Counted from the first letter of the stretch, positions 53,194-62,611 are shown. The stretch is DNA of 64,000 nucleotides from Streptomyces misionensis (GCF_900104815.1 NZ_FNTD01000004.1:2806501-2870500), one strand, 5' to 3'. Program-made: numbers and translations. The notes: generated by a model from the sequence alone, not told the origin.

Positions 53194-53221
53194 TTGTACC
53201 GGTTTCCTATAGAAATTAAAT
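53194..53221 (+). promoter_or_regulatory. Putative promoter of pyruvyltransferase gene
   Basis: TTGTAC (53194-53199) and TTAAAT (53216-53221) are 16 bases apart. A start near 53228 would leave a leader of only 10-20 bases and no clear Shine-Dalgarno, so a nearly leaderless message is possible. Confidence 0.5.
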
Positions 53222-53246
53222 CTCGGGCAAACTTATTTTGATCATC

Positions 53247-54662
53247 GTGTCATCCACCGTTCGCCAGCAAAAGCGCATTCTGCTCCGCTCGGGCAAGAAC
53301 CCGTACGACGTCCTGTCCGTCGAAGAGGCCCTGCACCGGGACGTGATCGCCACCAACTCCGGGAACCTGGTGTTCCAGGAGGCGGCGCACAAGATCCTCG
53401 AAGTGCCGGGCACCGAGGTGGTCTCGGGGGGCGTGCGGACCGACCTGGCCGCGGCGGCGCGGGTCAACGAGGAGTACGACGCCTTCGTGGTGCCGCTCGC
53501 CAACGCCTTCCGCCCCTCCTTCGAGGCCGCGCTGACCCGGCTGACCCGATTCATCTCCCGGCTGCGCATCCCGGTCGTGGTGCTCGGCGTCGGCGCGCAG
53601 ACCGGGGTGGGCTACGACCCGGCGCGGCTGAAGCGCATGGAGCCGGCCGTGCGGGACTTCTGCGCGGCGGTGCTGGAGCGCAGCGCCTCCATCGGGGTGC
53701 GCGGCGAGTTCACCGAGCGGTATCTGAAGGACATGGGCTTCAACGACGTCGAGGTCATCGGCTGTCCTTCCCTGTTCATGCACGGCCCCGACCTCGACGT
53801 GCGCAAGCGGGTGCCCGAGCTGACGCCCGACTCGCGGATCTCGGTCAACGGCTCGCACGGCGCGATACGCAGCCAGGGCTTCGACAAGATCCTCGACCGC
53901 ACGCGGTCGCTCTACCCGAACCTGCGCTTCGTCGGCCAGAACCTCAGCGACGCACGGCAGCTGCACTGGCGGGACCTGACGGACCCCAACGCCAGGCTGA
54001 CCGCGATGCCGACGCACCCGGACCACCCGATGTACCGGGCGGACCAGGTGCGGGTGTACGTCGATCCGCGCACCTGGATCGAGGACCTGCGGGAGTTCGA
54101 CTTCTCCTTCGGCTCCCGCATCCACGGCAACATCACCGCGCTGCTGGCCGGCACGCCCGCGACGGTGCTGTGCGGCGACTCGCGCACCCTGGAGCTGTGC
54201 CGCTACTTCGAGATCCCGCACCGGCGCCTGGACCAGGCCGCGAAGGACCCGGCCTCGGCCGACCCGGCCCTGCTGTACGCGCAGGCCGACTTCGGCGCCC
54301 TGGTCGGCAACCACGGCGAGCGCTTCGCGCGGTTCACGGGGTTCATGGAGCGCAACGGGCTGCAGAACACCTTCACCCACGGCGACGGCGGCGCGGCCTT
54401 CGAGAAGCGGATGCGCTCGCTGCCGTTCCCCCCGGGCGTGCGGCCCTGGAACGACACCGACCCGGCCTCGCTCAGCGGTCGCTTCTCCTGGCTGCACACC
54501 CAGGTCAGCGAACTGACCCAGGACAACGCCGAGCTGCGCAAGGAGCTGGCGCGGGCGAAGAAGGCGCAGACCGCGGCGCCCGCCCCGTCGGTCTACCGGC
54601 GCGCCCGCCGGGCGGTGGGCCGGCCCCTGAAGCGCGCGCTGCAGTCGGGCCGGCAGCAGTAA
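53247..54662 (+). CDS. Polysaccharide pyruvyltransferase family protein
   Basis: A 471-residue enzyme of the family that transfers pyruvate from PEP as a ketal onto sugars of surface polymers. The C-terminal lobe signature SFGSRIHGNITALLAGTPA is clear, and VVVLGVGAQTGVGYD and VIGCPSLFMHGPD are typical of the N-terminal lobe. A coiled coil near 425-445 (LTQDNAELRKELARAKK) and a basic tail follow. GTG at 53247 is preferred; TTG at 53238 is in frame. It is convergent with a GT2 gene. The acceptor sugar is unknown. Confidence 0.85.
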   Translation: MSSTVRQQKRILLRSGKNPYDVLSVEEALHRDVIATNSGNLVFQEAAHKILEVPGTEVVSGGVRTDLAAAARVNEEYDAFVVPLANAFRPSFEAALTRLTRFISRLRIPVVVLGVGAQTGVGYDPARLKRMEPAVRDFCAAVLERSASIGVRGEFTERYLKDMGFNDVEVIGCPSLFMHGPDLDVRKRVPELTPDSRISVNGSHGAIRSQGFDKILDRTRSLYPNLRFVGQNLSDARQLHWRDLTDPNARLTAMPTHPDHPMYRADQVRVYVDPRTWIEDLREFDFSFGSRIHGNITALLAGTPATVLCGDSRTLELCRYFEIPHRRLDQAAKDPASADPALLYAQADFGALVGNHGERFARFTGFMERNGLQNTFTHGDGGAAFEKRMRSLPFPPGVRPWNDTDPASLSGRFSWLHTQVSELTQDNAELRKELARAKKAQTAAPAPSVYRRARRAVGRPLKRALQSGRQQ

Positions 54663-54684
54663 GGGCGGGGGCGGGCGGCGGCCC

Positions 54685-55896
54685 TCAGGCCGCCGCCTTG
54701 AAGTTCCGCGCGCGCAGGGTGCGGCGGACCTTGCGCACCGCCCGGCGCAGGAAGGTGTTGGCGGCGGCCGCGCGGTAGCCCGGGACGGCGCGGGCCTCGC
54801 GGGGCTCCGCGAGGTAGATGTCGTCGGGGATGCCGGCCGCCTCGGACCGGAAGTGCGGGTACGCCAGGTAGACCTGGGTGCCGCGCTTCTCCAGCCGCGC
54901 CTCGGGCTCCTTCTTCGCCTTCATGAACTCCAGGACGTCCAGCAGGAGTTCGGGGCGCTGACGGGCCACCAGGTGCAGCCGCAGCCGTTCGTGGACCCGC
55001 AGCCGCCGGGCCACTCCGGGGGTCCAGTGGGCGTCCATGAGCGGCTTGGCCAGCTCCAGCTTGTGGCGCCGCACTTCCTCGCTGTCCTTGAGGAACTTCG
55101 GCCCGAACTGCGGCAGCAGGGTGATCAGGAAGGGCCGGACCATGAGGATGTCGCGCTTGTCGCCGGCCGGCACCATCTCCTCGATCAGCGCCATCAGGGC
55201 GCGCGCGGAGTCGAAGCGCAGGGTGTAGCTGCCGGTCTTGGTGACGTGCTTGCCGTCGTCGCGGCCGACCAGGTAGTAGCAGGTGTAGTCGGCGAGCACG
55301 GAGACGCCGTCCGCGCGCAGATACGCCTCCAGCGTGAACAGGGCGTCCTCGCCGGTGAACAGCGACTCGTCGAACCGCATGCCGTGCCGCTCCAGCAGCG
55401 CGCGGCGGAACATCTTCTGGGCGCTGAGCGTGAACTTGATGTTGGAGGAGAAGACGTCGGTCCGCGGCAGCGTCTTGCCCCACATGGACTTCGGCGGGGT
55501 GCGGTTGATGCCCTCGACCCGGCCGAGCACGACGTCGGTGCCGTTCTCGTCGGCCATGGCGACCATGCGCTCCAGGGCCTCGGGGCCGAGCCGGTCGTCG
55601 GCGTCGAGGAAGAAGACGTAGCGTCCGGCCGCCTTGCCGAGGCCGACGTTGCGCGGGCCGCTGGGGCCGCCGGAGTTCTCCTGGCGGATCACGGTGACCG
55701 GCATGGGGGCGCGGGCGGCGAACTCCTCCAGGCACTCCCCGGTGCCGTCGGTGGAACCGTCGTCGACGGCGATGACCTCCAGGCGCGCCGGGTCGATGGT
55801 CTGCGCCTCGACGGAGGCCAGGCACTCGACCAGATACGGCATCGCTTCGTACGCCCCGATGATCACCGTCACATCAGGCTGCGTCCCGACGGTCAC
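54685..55896 (-). CDS. GT2 family glycosyltransferase
   Basis: A 403-residue inverting glycosyltransferase with GT-A fold. VTVIIGAYEAMPYLVECL opens the fold, IAVDDGSTDGTG carries nucleotide-binding Asp residues, and FFLDADDRLGPEA the DxD metal motif. FTGEDALFTLEAYL is the acceptor-side ED motif. The C-terminal ~150 residues are basic and helical, similar to TagF-associated glycosyltransferases. The GTG start follows AAGGGGGAA. It is downstream of, and separated by a terminator from, the TagF-type gene. Confidence 0.9.
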   Translation of the reverse strand: MTVGTQPDVTVIIGAYEAMPYLVECLASVEAQTIDPARLEVIAVDDGSTDGTGECLEEFAARAPMPVTVIRQENSGGPSGPRNVGLGKAAGRYVFFLDADDRLGPEALERMVAMADENGTDVVLGRVEGINRTPPKSMWGKTLPRTDVFSSNIKFTLSAQKMFRRALLERHGMRFDESLFTGEDALFTLEAYLRADGVSVLADYTCYYLVGRDDGKHVTKTGSYTLRFDSARALMALIEEMVPAGDKRDILMVRPFLITLLPQFGPKFLKDSEEVRRHKLELAKPLMDAHWTPGVARRLRVHERLRLHLVARQRPELLLDVLEFMKAKKEPEARLEKRGTQVYLAYPHFRSEAAGIPDDIYLAEPREARAVPGYRAAAANTFLRRAVRKVRRTLRARNFKAAA

Positions 55897-56169
55897 ACTT
55901 CCCCCTTGCAAAAGGAACATTCCCCCGCGTTTCGCCGCAATGGCACCTTGTTAGACGGACACCGAGGGGAAGCGGTTGCCCTCTGTACGGCCATGAGTGG
56001 CGCACATCACACCGGTCCGGCGGCCGGAGCCGCCCCGGGTGGCACGGCCCGAGAGTACGGAGGTCCGGTAAGAACCGTTCACCCGCGACCGGCGGCCCGG
56101 GTAAGAGAGGGCGCAAGAAACCTGAACGGCAGGCAAGGGCCGGGGAAACCCGGGGCAAGGGCACGGAAA
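55897..56169. other. Intergenic region upstream of GT2 gene
   Basis: About 270 bases without a credible gene. It follows the terminator of the TagF-type gene and must hold the GT2 promoter. I see no convincing -35/-10 pair. A near-palindromic GTGAACGGTTCTTAC (minus strand, around 56069-56083) is a possible operator. No RNA gene is recognisable. Confidence 0.6.
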
Positions 56170-56206
56170 AGGGCCGGCCCCGGGATCGTGTCCCGGGGCC
56201 GGCCCT
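56170..56206 (-). terminator. Terminator of TagF-type gene
   Basis: A perfect 16-bp stem (56170-56185 with 56191-56206) with loop TCGTG, starting 16 bases past the stop codon. Confidence 0.92.
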
Positions 56207-56221
56207 CGTCGGCGGTGGGCG

Positions 56222-58324
56222 TCAGCCCGCGTTCACGCCGTCGGTGTCACCGGCGGCCGCGGTGCGCGGTCCGGGCACCGCCCCGGCCAGTCCGCCGTCC
56301 TCGCCGCTCAGCCGCGCCTGCTGGCCGACGTTGCGGGCCTCCGCCCTGACCGCGAGATCGGTCACCGCGGTGTTGAACTGGACGATGGACGCGGGCTCGT
56401 CCGGACCCAGCAGATAGCGCTTCAGCTCCACCCGGTCCGCGGCCAGCGGGTCGCCCGCCGGGTCGCGCACGGCGGCCAGCAGCTCGCCCAGCTCGGCCGC
56501 GCTGTTGGTCAGGATGGTCGCGGCGCGCACCGCGGTGTTCTGCCGCTTGAACTCCTCGGCGCCCAGCTCGCCCGAGTCGGTGACCGCGTACGGCTTGCCG
56601 CTCGCGATGAAGTCGGAGACCACCGAGGAGATGTCGGAGACCATCGCGTCGGAGACGTTGAAGCAGTCGTACAGGCGCGGCTCGGCGCCGGTGATCACCC
56701 GGTGCTCGTACGACGGGAAGGAGCGCCAGTAGGCGTCGTTCCACTCGGCGCGCAGCCGGGCGACCTCCTGGTGCCTGGCCACGTCCACGACACCCTCCCG
56801 GGTGGCCTCGGCCTCGTCGCCGCGCTCGCCGGCCGGGCCGGCCAGCTCGGCGAGCCGGGCCTCGATGCGGGCCAGCTCGGCCTTGGCCTGCGCCATCGCC
56901 TTGGCGTCGGCGGTGAACCGGGAGTCGCCGGCCCGCTGGGCGGCGGCCTTCTCCACCAGGGCGGTGATCCGCTGGTGGGCGGCGCCGGCCCGCTTGGAGA
57001 CCGTGCCGGTGAACGGGTGCGGCTTGTACAGGACGCGGACCGGCGGGTCGGCCGCGACCAGCTTCTTCACGATGTTCTCGCCGGCCAGCACGATCGAGGT
57101 GTTGCCCGGGTTGCCGTCCCAGCCCTCCCAGGTGGGCGCGTACAGCACGGTCGGGATGCGGCCCTCGGGCACGCCCCGCCAGCCCTGGATGGGCGCGAGC
57201 TGCGGGCGGCCCACCTCCACGATGTCGTCGTCGCGGACACCGACGTCGGCGATGGCGTAGCGGTCGCGGCCCGCCCGGCCCGCGGTCCACACCTCGTCGT
57301 AGACCTTGCTGAACGGGTTGACGCTGGCGAGCTTGTCGCTGTCGCCGTGGCCGATGAAGACGTGCTTCATGGTGGGCACGCGCAGCAGGTGGATGTTCTT
57401 GCCGACGTTGGCCGCGTACAGGGCCACGCGCACGGTCGACAGGTCCATGTTCATCAGGTGCACCCCTCCGGGCACGCAGATGACCGGGACCGTGGTGGGC
57501 GCCAGGTTGTTCAGGATGACCCGCTCGCGCAGCAGGATCAGCGGCCGGGACTCCAGCTGCTCCATCGTCTCCAGCCACATGTTGACCTGGTAGGCGGAGT
57601 CCTTGGAGCCGGAGAAGTACAGCACCGTCTCCGGCTTGTAGCCGGCCAGCCAGTCGTCGACGGCGGCGAGGACGACCTCGGCCTTCGGCGGGACCTTGCG
57701 ACCGCGCACGTACGGCGTGAGCACCAGGACGTAGAGCAGGCCCAGGCCGATGGTCAGGCACATGCCGGCGAAGCCCGCGGCGGAGGCGTCCAGGTCGACG
57801 GAGACGAGGATGCCGACGACCGCGAACAGGTCGAGGTGCAGCATCTTCTCCGCGCTGCGGTGCAGCAGGAACTGCGGCGGGGCGTCCGGGATGCGGATGC
57901 GGGACTTCAGGTCCACGTTGCGGGTCGCGACCGGCATCTTGCGGCGGTTGCGGATGAGGGTGACCAGCGCTCCGTGCGGGGCCTGGAGCCCGTAGAAGGC
58001 GATGAAGCAGGCGACCGCGCCGTAGAAGATCAGGTCGTCGGCGTGCGACAGCCGGGCCAGCAGGAGGATCAGCAGCAGCTGCCGGATCAGGAAGCGGATC
58101 GACAGACCGGCGCGGACCTTGCTGAGGCGGTTGATCAGATAGCTGCCCTTGCGGTGCAGATAGTGGTCCGCCAGGTACGTCACGACGGCCGCGGCCGCGA
58201 AGGCGGGAATGCTCGGGACGAGCGCGGCCAGCATGAGCGCCGGGTAGCCCAGGATCATGAGCGCCGCCGCGGCCAGCTCGGCCGCGCTGCCCACCCGGGC
58301 GACGCGAATAGCGGTGGATATCAC
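56222..58324 (-). CDS. CDP-glycerol/ribitol glycerophosphotransferase (TagF/TarL-like)
   Basis: A 700-residue enzyme that likely polymerises a teichoic-acid-type chain from CDP-alditol. The first ~210 residues hold about five transmembrane helices, unusual for TagF proteins and suggesting direct membrane anchoring. The GT-B-like C-terminal part has FIGHGDSDKLASVNPF, VLYAPTWEGWDGNPG and SDAMVSDISSVVSDFIASG, the conserved blocks of the family. A coiled-coil insertion lies at ~510-545. The GTG start has AGG eight bases upstream. Its gene follows the CDP-ribitol-type synthetic enzyme on the same strand. Confidence 0.87.
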   Translation of the reverse strand: MISTAIRVARVGSAAELAAAALMILGYPALMLAALVPSIPAFAAAAVVTYLADHYLHRKGSYLINRLSKVRAGLSIRFLIRQLLLILLLARLSHADDLIFYGAVACFIAFYGLQAPHGALVTLIRNRRKMPVATRNVDLKSRIRIPDAPPQFLLHRSAEKMLHLDLFAVVGILVSVDLDASAAGFAGMCLTIGLGLLYVLVLTPYVRGRKVPPKAEVVLAAVDDWLAGYKPETVLYFSGSKDSAYQVNMWLETMEQLESRPLILLRERVILNNLAPTTVPVICVPGGVHLMNMDLSTVRVALYAANVGKNIHLLRVPTMKHVFIGHGDSDKLASVNPFSKVYDEVWTAGRAGRDRYAIADVGVRDDDIVEVGRPQLAPIQGWRGVPEGRIPTVLYAPTWEGWDGNPGNTSIVLAGENIVKKLVAADPPVRVLYKPHPFTGTVSKRAGAAHQRITALVEKAAAQRAGDSRFTADAKAMAQAKAELARIEARLAELAGPAGERGDEAEATREGVVDVARHQEVARLRAEWNDAYWRSFPSYEHRVITGAEPRLYDCFNVSDAMVSDISSVVSDFIASGKPYAVTDSGELGAEEFKRQNTAVRAATILTNSAAELGELLAAVRDPAGDPLAADRVELKRYLLGPDEPASIVQFNTAVTDLAVRAEARNVGQQARLSGEDGGLAGAVPGPRTAAAGDTDGVNAG

Positions 58325-58417
58325 GGAGAAACCTGCTCTGGGAGGGGGAGTGCCGGTTTTGTCGGTACTGCCGCAAATGCCGGTGATACACAGGGTGTAG
58401 GGGTATTCGCGGTGTAC

Positions 58418-58473
58418 GGATTCAGGCCCCTGTGAACGCCCGGTGAATGAGCGATCGCAGAGGCCTGAATTCC
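58418..58473 (-). terminator. Long hairpin between fused synthase and TagF-type gene
   Basis: GGATTCAGGCC and GGCCTGAATTCC flank a ~33-base loop with further pairing (CCTG with CAGA, one mismatch). It begins 21 bases past the stop of the fused enzyme and could partly terminate or stabilise the transcript. The remaining spacer (58325-58417) has no gene. Confidence 0.55.
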
Positions 58474-58493
58474 TAAAAGCTATTGTCGAATTA

Positions 58494-59990
58494 TTACATG
58501 CCGTCCTGACGGTCCAACACGGAGGCCAGGGCCTGCTCGAAACCGGAGGCCGTGGCGGCACCGGCGGTCGGGTCCTGCTGGCGGACGTCGATGACGTGAC
58601 CGGTCAGCTCCGACAGCAGCACGTCCAGGGAGGTACGGGCCACCGCCTCGGAGGACAGCAGGGTGCCGGCCGGCTCCTGGCCGAAGGCCTTGGTGCGCAT
58701 CGGGGTGGCCGTGCGCTCCGGGTTGACGCAGTTCACGCGGATGCCGTCGCCCGCCCACTCGTCGGACAGCGCCTGGGTGAGGTTCACCATGGCGGCCTTG
58801 GTGGAGGAGTAGAGGCTGTACTCGGCACGACCCCGGGTGTAGCTGCTGGAGGTGTAGAGCAGCAGCTGGCCCTGGGTCTCGGCCAGGTACTTGTAGGAGG
58901 AGCGCGCGATCTGCACCGGCGCCAGGTAGTTGACCTTCAGCGCCTCCTCGATGGTGGCGTTGTCGGTCTCGGCGAGCTTGCCTATGCGCAGCACGCCCGC
59001 GGTGTTGACGACGTAGTCGATCCGGCCGGTCTCCGCGTACGCCTTGGACAGCGCGTCGTCGACCTCCTCCGGGTTCTCCACGTGGGTGCCGGTGGTGGAG
59101 CGGCCCAGCGCGTAGACCCGCGCGCCGTAGGACTCCGCGAGCTCGGCGATGTCCTTGCCGATGCCGTACGAGCCGCCGAAGATGACCACCGTCTTGCCGG
59201 TGAGCAGCTCGCGGTAGACGTCCTCGCCCTTCTGCTCGGGCGCGGCGGTGGAGGCGAGCTGGAACAGCTTGTCGGCGATGAAGACGTCGACCGGCTGCGT
59301 CACCTTCATGTTGTACTCGTCGCCCGCGACCACATGGATCGGCACGTCCGGCAGGTACTTGAGGACCACCGAACAGTCGTCCGTGGCCTGGAAGTTGGGG
59401 TCACCGGAGGCGACCTCGTAGGCGCGCCGGATGGTGGACAGCTTGAAGGCCTGCGGGGTCTGGCCGCGGCGCAGCCGGGAGCGGTCCGGGATCTCGGTGA
59501 TGAACTCGCCGTCCTCGCCGTGGGTGCGCGTGACGATGATGGTGTCCGCGGACGGGATCGCGACGTCCACGGCCTGGTAGCGCTCCAGCGCCGCCACGCA
59601 GTCGTCGATGACGCGCCGCGAGAGCAGGGGGCGCACGGCGTCGTGGAAGAGGACGTTGAGGTCCTCGCCCTCGGCCAGGCCCTCGCCGAGGGCCGCGATG
59701 GCGCGCTCGGTGGTCTCGTTCCGCGTGGAGCCGCCCTCGATGACCTTCTTCACCTTCGTGAATCCGGCCTTGGTCACGATCTTCTCGATGTCCGGCACAT
59801 ATCCCGGCGCCATCAGCACGATGACGTCGTCGATCGAATCCGCCTTCTCGAAGGTGGTCAGCGTGTGCTCGATGACTGCCTTGCCGGCGATCTTCAGCAG
59901 CTGCTTGGGGATCGACAGACCCACCCGCTGACCGGTACCCCCGGCCAGGATCACTGCGGTGGTACGGGGCTTGGCTATGTGCTGTGACAC
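58494..59990 (-). CDS. Fused cytidylyltransferase/SDR reductase (CDP-ribitol synthase, Bcs1-like)
   Basis: A 498-residue bifunctional protein. Residues 1-245 match IspD/TarI cytidylyltransferases (AVILAGGTGQRVGLSIPKQ, residues 12-30; FHDAVRPLLS; DDCSVVLK). Residues ~262-498 are a short-chain dehydrogenase with GGSYGIG at 272-278 and SxnYxxxK as Ser381-383, Tyr394 and Lys398. The same domain order is found in Haemophilus Bcs1/Acs1, which reduces ribulose 5-phosphate and makes CDP-ribitol. Supply of CDP-ribitol for the neighbouring TagF-type polymerase is the natural inference. The GTG start is at 59988-59990. Confidence 0.88.
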   Translation of the reverse strand: MSQHIAKPRTTAVILAGGTGQRVGLSIPKQLLKIAGKAVIEHTLTTFEKADSIDDVIVLMAPGYVPDIEKIVTKAGFTKVKKVIEGGSTRNETTERAIAALGEGLAEGEDLNVLFHDAVRPLLSRRVIDDCVAALERYQAVDVAIPSADTIIVTRTHGEDGEFITEIPDRSRLRRGQTPQAFKLSTIRRAYEVASGDPNFQATDDCSVVLKYLPDVPIHVVAGDEYNMKVTQPVDVFIADKLFQLASTAAPEQKGEDVYRELLTGKTVVIFGGSYGIGKDIAELAESYGARVYALGRSTTGTHVENPEEVDDALSKAYAETGRIDYVVNTAGVLRIGKLAETDNATIEEALKVNYLAPVQIARSSYKYLAETQGQLLLYTSSSYTRGRAEYSLYSSTKAAMVNLTQALSDEWAGDGIRVNCVNPERTATPMRTKAFGQEPAGTLLSSEAVARTSLDVLLSELTGHVIDVRQQDPTAGAATASGFEQALASVLDRQDGM

Positions 59991-60049
59991 AGGTGACCTA
60001 CCTTGGGGCGACAGGGAACCGTGAAATGGTCCCACTTTAGGTAAGCGCA

Positions 60050-60107
60050 GTGCAAGGTGAGCGTCATCCCGTGCACAGGGGATCGCAACCTGTCATTTAC
60101 CTTGCAC
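60050..60107. promoter_or_regulatory. Inverted repeat upstream of fused synthase
   Basis: GTGCAAGGT (60050-60058) and ACCTTGCAC (60099-60107) are perfect 9-base arms 40 bases apart, within the 224-base leader/promoter region of the CDP-ribitol synthase gene. Looped binding by a dimeric regulator or a stem in the leader are both possible. No other feature is visible in 59991-60214. Confidence 0.5.
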
Positions 60108-60214
60108 ACCCGGTGATTCCGGCGCGGCCGGTGTGAACTTCCGTGAATTTGCTGTGAGTAACTGCACAGATCGGATTCATCAAGAATCCGCGGCAATTCG
60201 ATATCGGCCCGGAC

Positions 60215-60252
60215 ACGAGTGCCGGGCGCCCCAAGAGGCGCCCGGCACTCGT
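60215..60252 (-). terminator. obg terminator
   Basis: A perfect 16-bp stem (60215-60230 with 60237-60252) with a six-base loop CCAAGA, 14 bases past the obg stop codon. Confidence 0.93.
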
Positions 60253-60266
60253 GCGTTACCGCACTC

Positions 60267-61715
60267 TCACTCGAAGGGGTCGAAGTCGCCGAACTCGCGC
60301 AGCGCCTCGTCCCGCTCCGCATCCTTGTCCCGGCGGCGCTGGGCCGCGGGCCGGGGCGCGTCGAAGCGGTGGTCCTCGCCGCGGCGGCCGAGCATCTCGG
60401 CGCCCGCCATGACCGAGGGCTCCCAGTCGAAGACGACCGCGTTCTCCTCGGGACCGATGGCCACGCCGTCGCCGCCCCGGGCGCCCGCCTTCATCAACTG
60501 CTCTTCCACACCGAGGCGGTTGAGCCGGTCGGCGAGGTAGCCGACGGCCTCGTCGTTGTTGAAGTCGGTCTGGCGCACCCAGCGCTCGGGCTTCTCACCG
60601 CGCACCCTGAACAGCGGCTCGCCGCCGACCTCCTCGCGGGTGACGGTGAAGCCGGCGTCGTCCACGGCCTTGGGCCGGATGACGATCCGGGTCGCCTCCT
60701 CCTTGGGCTTGGCAGCGCGCGCCTTGCCGACCAGGTCGCCGAGGGCGAAGGACAGCTCGCGCAGTCCGATGTGGGCGACCGCCGACACCTCGAAGACGCG
60801 GTAGCCGCGGGCCTCCAGGTCGGGGCGGACCATCTCGGCGAGGTCCTTGCCGTCGGGCACGTCCACCTTGTTCAGGACGACGAGCCGGGGCCGGTTGTCC
60901 AGACCGCCGTACTGCCGCAGCTCCTCCTCGATGATGTCGAGGTCGGAGACCGGGTCGCGGTCGGACTCCAGGGTGGCGGTGTCCAGGACGTGCACCAGCA
61001 CGCTGCACCGCTCCACGTGCCGCAGGAACTCCAGGCCGAGGCCCTTGCCCTGGCTGGCGCCCGGGATCAGACCCGGCACGTCGGCGATGGTGTAGACGGT
61101 GGAACCGGCGGTGACCACACCGAGGTTGGGCACCAGCGTGGTGAACGGGTAGTCCGCGATCTTCGGCTTGGCCGCGCTCAGCACCGAGATCAGCGAGGAC
61201 TTGCCGGCGCTCGGGTAGCCGACCAGCGCCACGTCGGCGACCGTCTTCAGCTCCAGGACGACGTCCTGGACGTCGCCGGGCACGCCGAGCAGCGCGAAGC
61301 CGGGCGCCTTGCGGCGGGCCGAGGCCAGCGCCGCGTTGCCGAGGCCGCCCCGGCCGCCCTGCGCGGCGACGTACGACGTCCCGTGCCCGACCAGGTCGGC
61401 GAGCACGTTGCCCGCCTTGTCCAGCACGACGGTCCCGTCCGGCACCGGCAGGATCAGGTCCTCGCCGTCCTTGCCGGAGCGGTTGCCGCCCTCGCCGGGC
61501 TTGCCGTTGGTGGCCTTGCGGTGCGGGGAGTGGTGGTAGTCCAGCAGCGTGGTGACCGACTGGTCCACCATGAGGACGACGTCACCGCCACGGCCGCCGT
61601 TGCCGCCGTCCGGGCCGCCCAGCGGCTTGAACTTCTCACGGTGGACGGAGGCACAGCCGTGGCCTCCGTTACCCGCGGCGACGTGCAGTTCGACGCGGTC
61701 CACGAAGGTGGTCAT
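60267..61715 (-). CDS. obg: GTPase Obg
   Basis: A 482-residue essential GTPase involved in 50S assembly and, in Streptomyces, in the onset of aerial growth. It has an N-terminal glycine-rich Obg fold (GGDGVLMVDQ-like [17 protein letters not shown]), a G domain with [10 protein letters not shown] (G1), [10 protein letters not shown] (G3) and NKVD (G4), then an OCT domain at ~340-420, and a charged tail of ~55 residues. It follows rplU-rpmA, a nearly universal order, though a terminator separates them. Confidence 0.97.
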   Translation of the reverse strand: MTTFVDRVELHVAAGNGGHGCASVHREKFKPLGGPDGGNGGRGGDVVLMVDQSVTTLLDYHHSPHRKATNGKPGEGGNRSGKDGEDLILPVPDGTVVLDKAGNVLADLVGHGTSYVAAQGGRGGLGNAALASARRKAPGFALLGVPGDVQDVVLELKTVADVALVGYPSAGKSSLISVLSAAKPKIADYPFTTLVPNLGVVTAGSTVYTIADVPGLIPGASQGKGLGLEFLRHVERCSVLVHVLDTATLESDRDPVSDLDIIEEELRQYGGLDNRPRLVVLNKVDVPDGKDLAEMVRPDLEARGYRVFEVSAVAHIGLRELSFALGDLVGKARAAKPKEEATRIVIRPKAVDDAGFTVTREEVGGEPLFRVRGEKPERWVRQTDFNNDEAVGYLADRLNRLGVEEQLMKAGARGGDGVAIGPEENAVVFDWEPSVMAGAEMLGRRGEDHRFDAPRPAAQRRRDKDAERDEALREFGDFDPFE

Positions 61716-61765
61716 GGTTCGGTGCCTCCAGAAAAGTACGGGTGTTTCCAGGTACTAACGCGCGA

Positions 61766-61805
61766 AGGCGGACCCGCCTTCCCGACCGGGAAGTGAGGTC
61801 CGCCT
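61766..61805 (-). terminator. Terminator between rpmA and obg
   Basis: Outer stem AGGCGGACC/GGTCCGCCT and inner stem CTTCCC/GGGAAG around loop GACC, 30 bases past the rpmA stop codon. It probably lowers obg expression relative to the ribosomal genes. Confidence 0.88.
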
Positions 61806-61834
61806 CGCGTGCGTTCGGTGCCGAATCAGCTGAT

Positions 61835-62089
61835 TCAGGCGACCGGAACGATGTTCACGACCTTGCGGCCACGGTGGGTACCGAACTCCACCGCACCGGC
61901 CTGCAGGGCGAACAGCGTGTCGTCGCCGCCACGGCCGACGCCGGCGCCGGGGTGGAAGTGGGTGCCGCGCTGGCGGACCAGGATCTCACCAGCGTTCACG
62001 ACCTGACCGCCGAAGCGCTTCACGCCGAGCCGCTGGGCGTTGGAGTCGCGACCGTTCCGGGTGGACGATGCGCCCTTCTTGTGTGCCAT
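61835..62089 (-). CDS. rpmA: 50S ribosomal protein L27
   Basis: An 84-residue protein whose N-terminus reaches into the peptidyl transferase center. [20 protein letters not shown] matches the family, as do [20 protein letters not shown] and the Val-rich end. No leader peptide for cleavage is present. It starts with ATG, 14 bases after rplU. Confidence 0.98.
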   Translation of the reverse strand: MAHKKGASSTRNGRDSNAQRLGVKRFGGQVVNAGEILVRQRGTHFHPGAGVGRGGDDTLFALQAGAVEFGTHRGRKVVNIVPVA

Positions 62090-62103
62090 GTCTCCTCAGT
62101 CCC

Positions 62104-62424
62104 TTACTTCGCAGCTGCGGGGATCGACGTGACCTTGATCGCCGTGTACTGCTGGCGGTGGCCCTGCCGACGGCGGTAGCCGGTCTTGTTCTTGTAGCGC
62201 AGAATGTCGATCTTCTGGCCCTTGTGGTGGTCCACGACCTCGGCCTGGACCTTGATGCCGGCCAGCACCCACGGGTCGCTGGTCACGGAGTCGCCGTCGA
62301 CGACGAGCAGGGTCGAGAGCTCGACCGTGTCGCCCACCTTGGCAGTGGAAATCTTGTCAACCTCAACGATGTCGCCGACAGCAACCTTGTGCTGGCGACC
62401 ACCGCTGCGCACGATGGCGTACAC
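62104..62424 (-). CDS. rplU: 50S ribosomal protein L21
   Basis: A 106-residue 23S rRNA-binding protein. The GTG start gives [14 protein letters not shown], and the C-terminal [17 protein letters not shown] is the family signature. It begins an operon with rpmA. The upstream 187 bases (62425-62611) contain a TTGACC on the minus strand (62565-62570), a possible -35, but no good -10 is evident. Confidence 0.98.
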   Translation of the reverse strand: MYAIVRSGGRQHKVAVGDIVEVDKISTAKVGDTVELSTLLVVDGDSVTSDPWVLAGIKVQAEVVDHHKGQKIDILRYKNKTGYRRRQGHRQQYTAIKVTSIPAAAK

Positions 62425-62611
62425 GCGGATCTCTCTTTCGCTCGAAGAAACGGCACCCCCGCAGGCCAGCCGCCCGGTAACAACACGAGCGACCTCTCCC
62501 GGTCGGCCGTGCGTCCGGGAGGAAGAGGTTTACGGGGATGTGGCGTGCTCAGTGACACGCCGACGGTCAAGGTTACGGGGCCATGGCCGACAAAATCAAA
62601 CCGGGCCCCGC

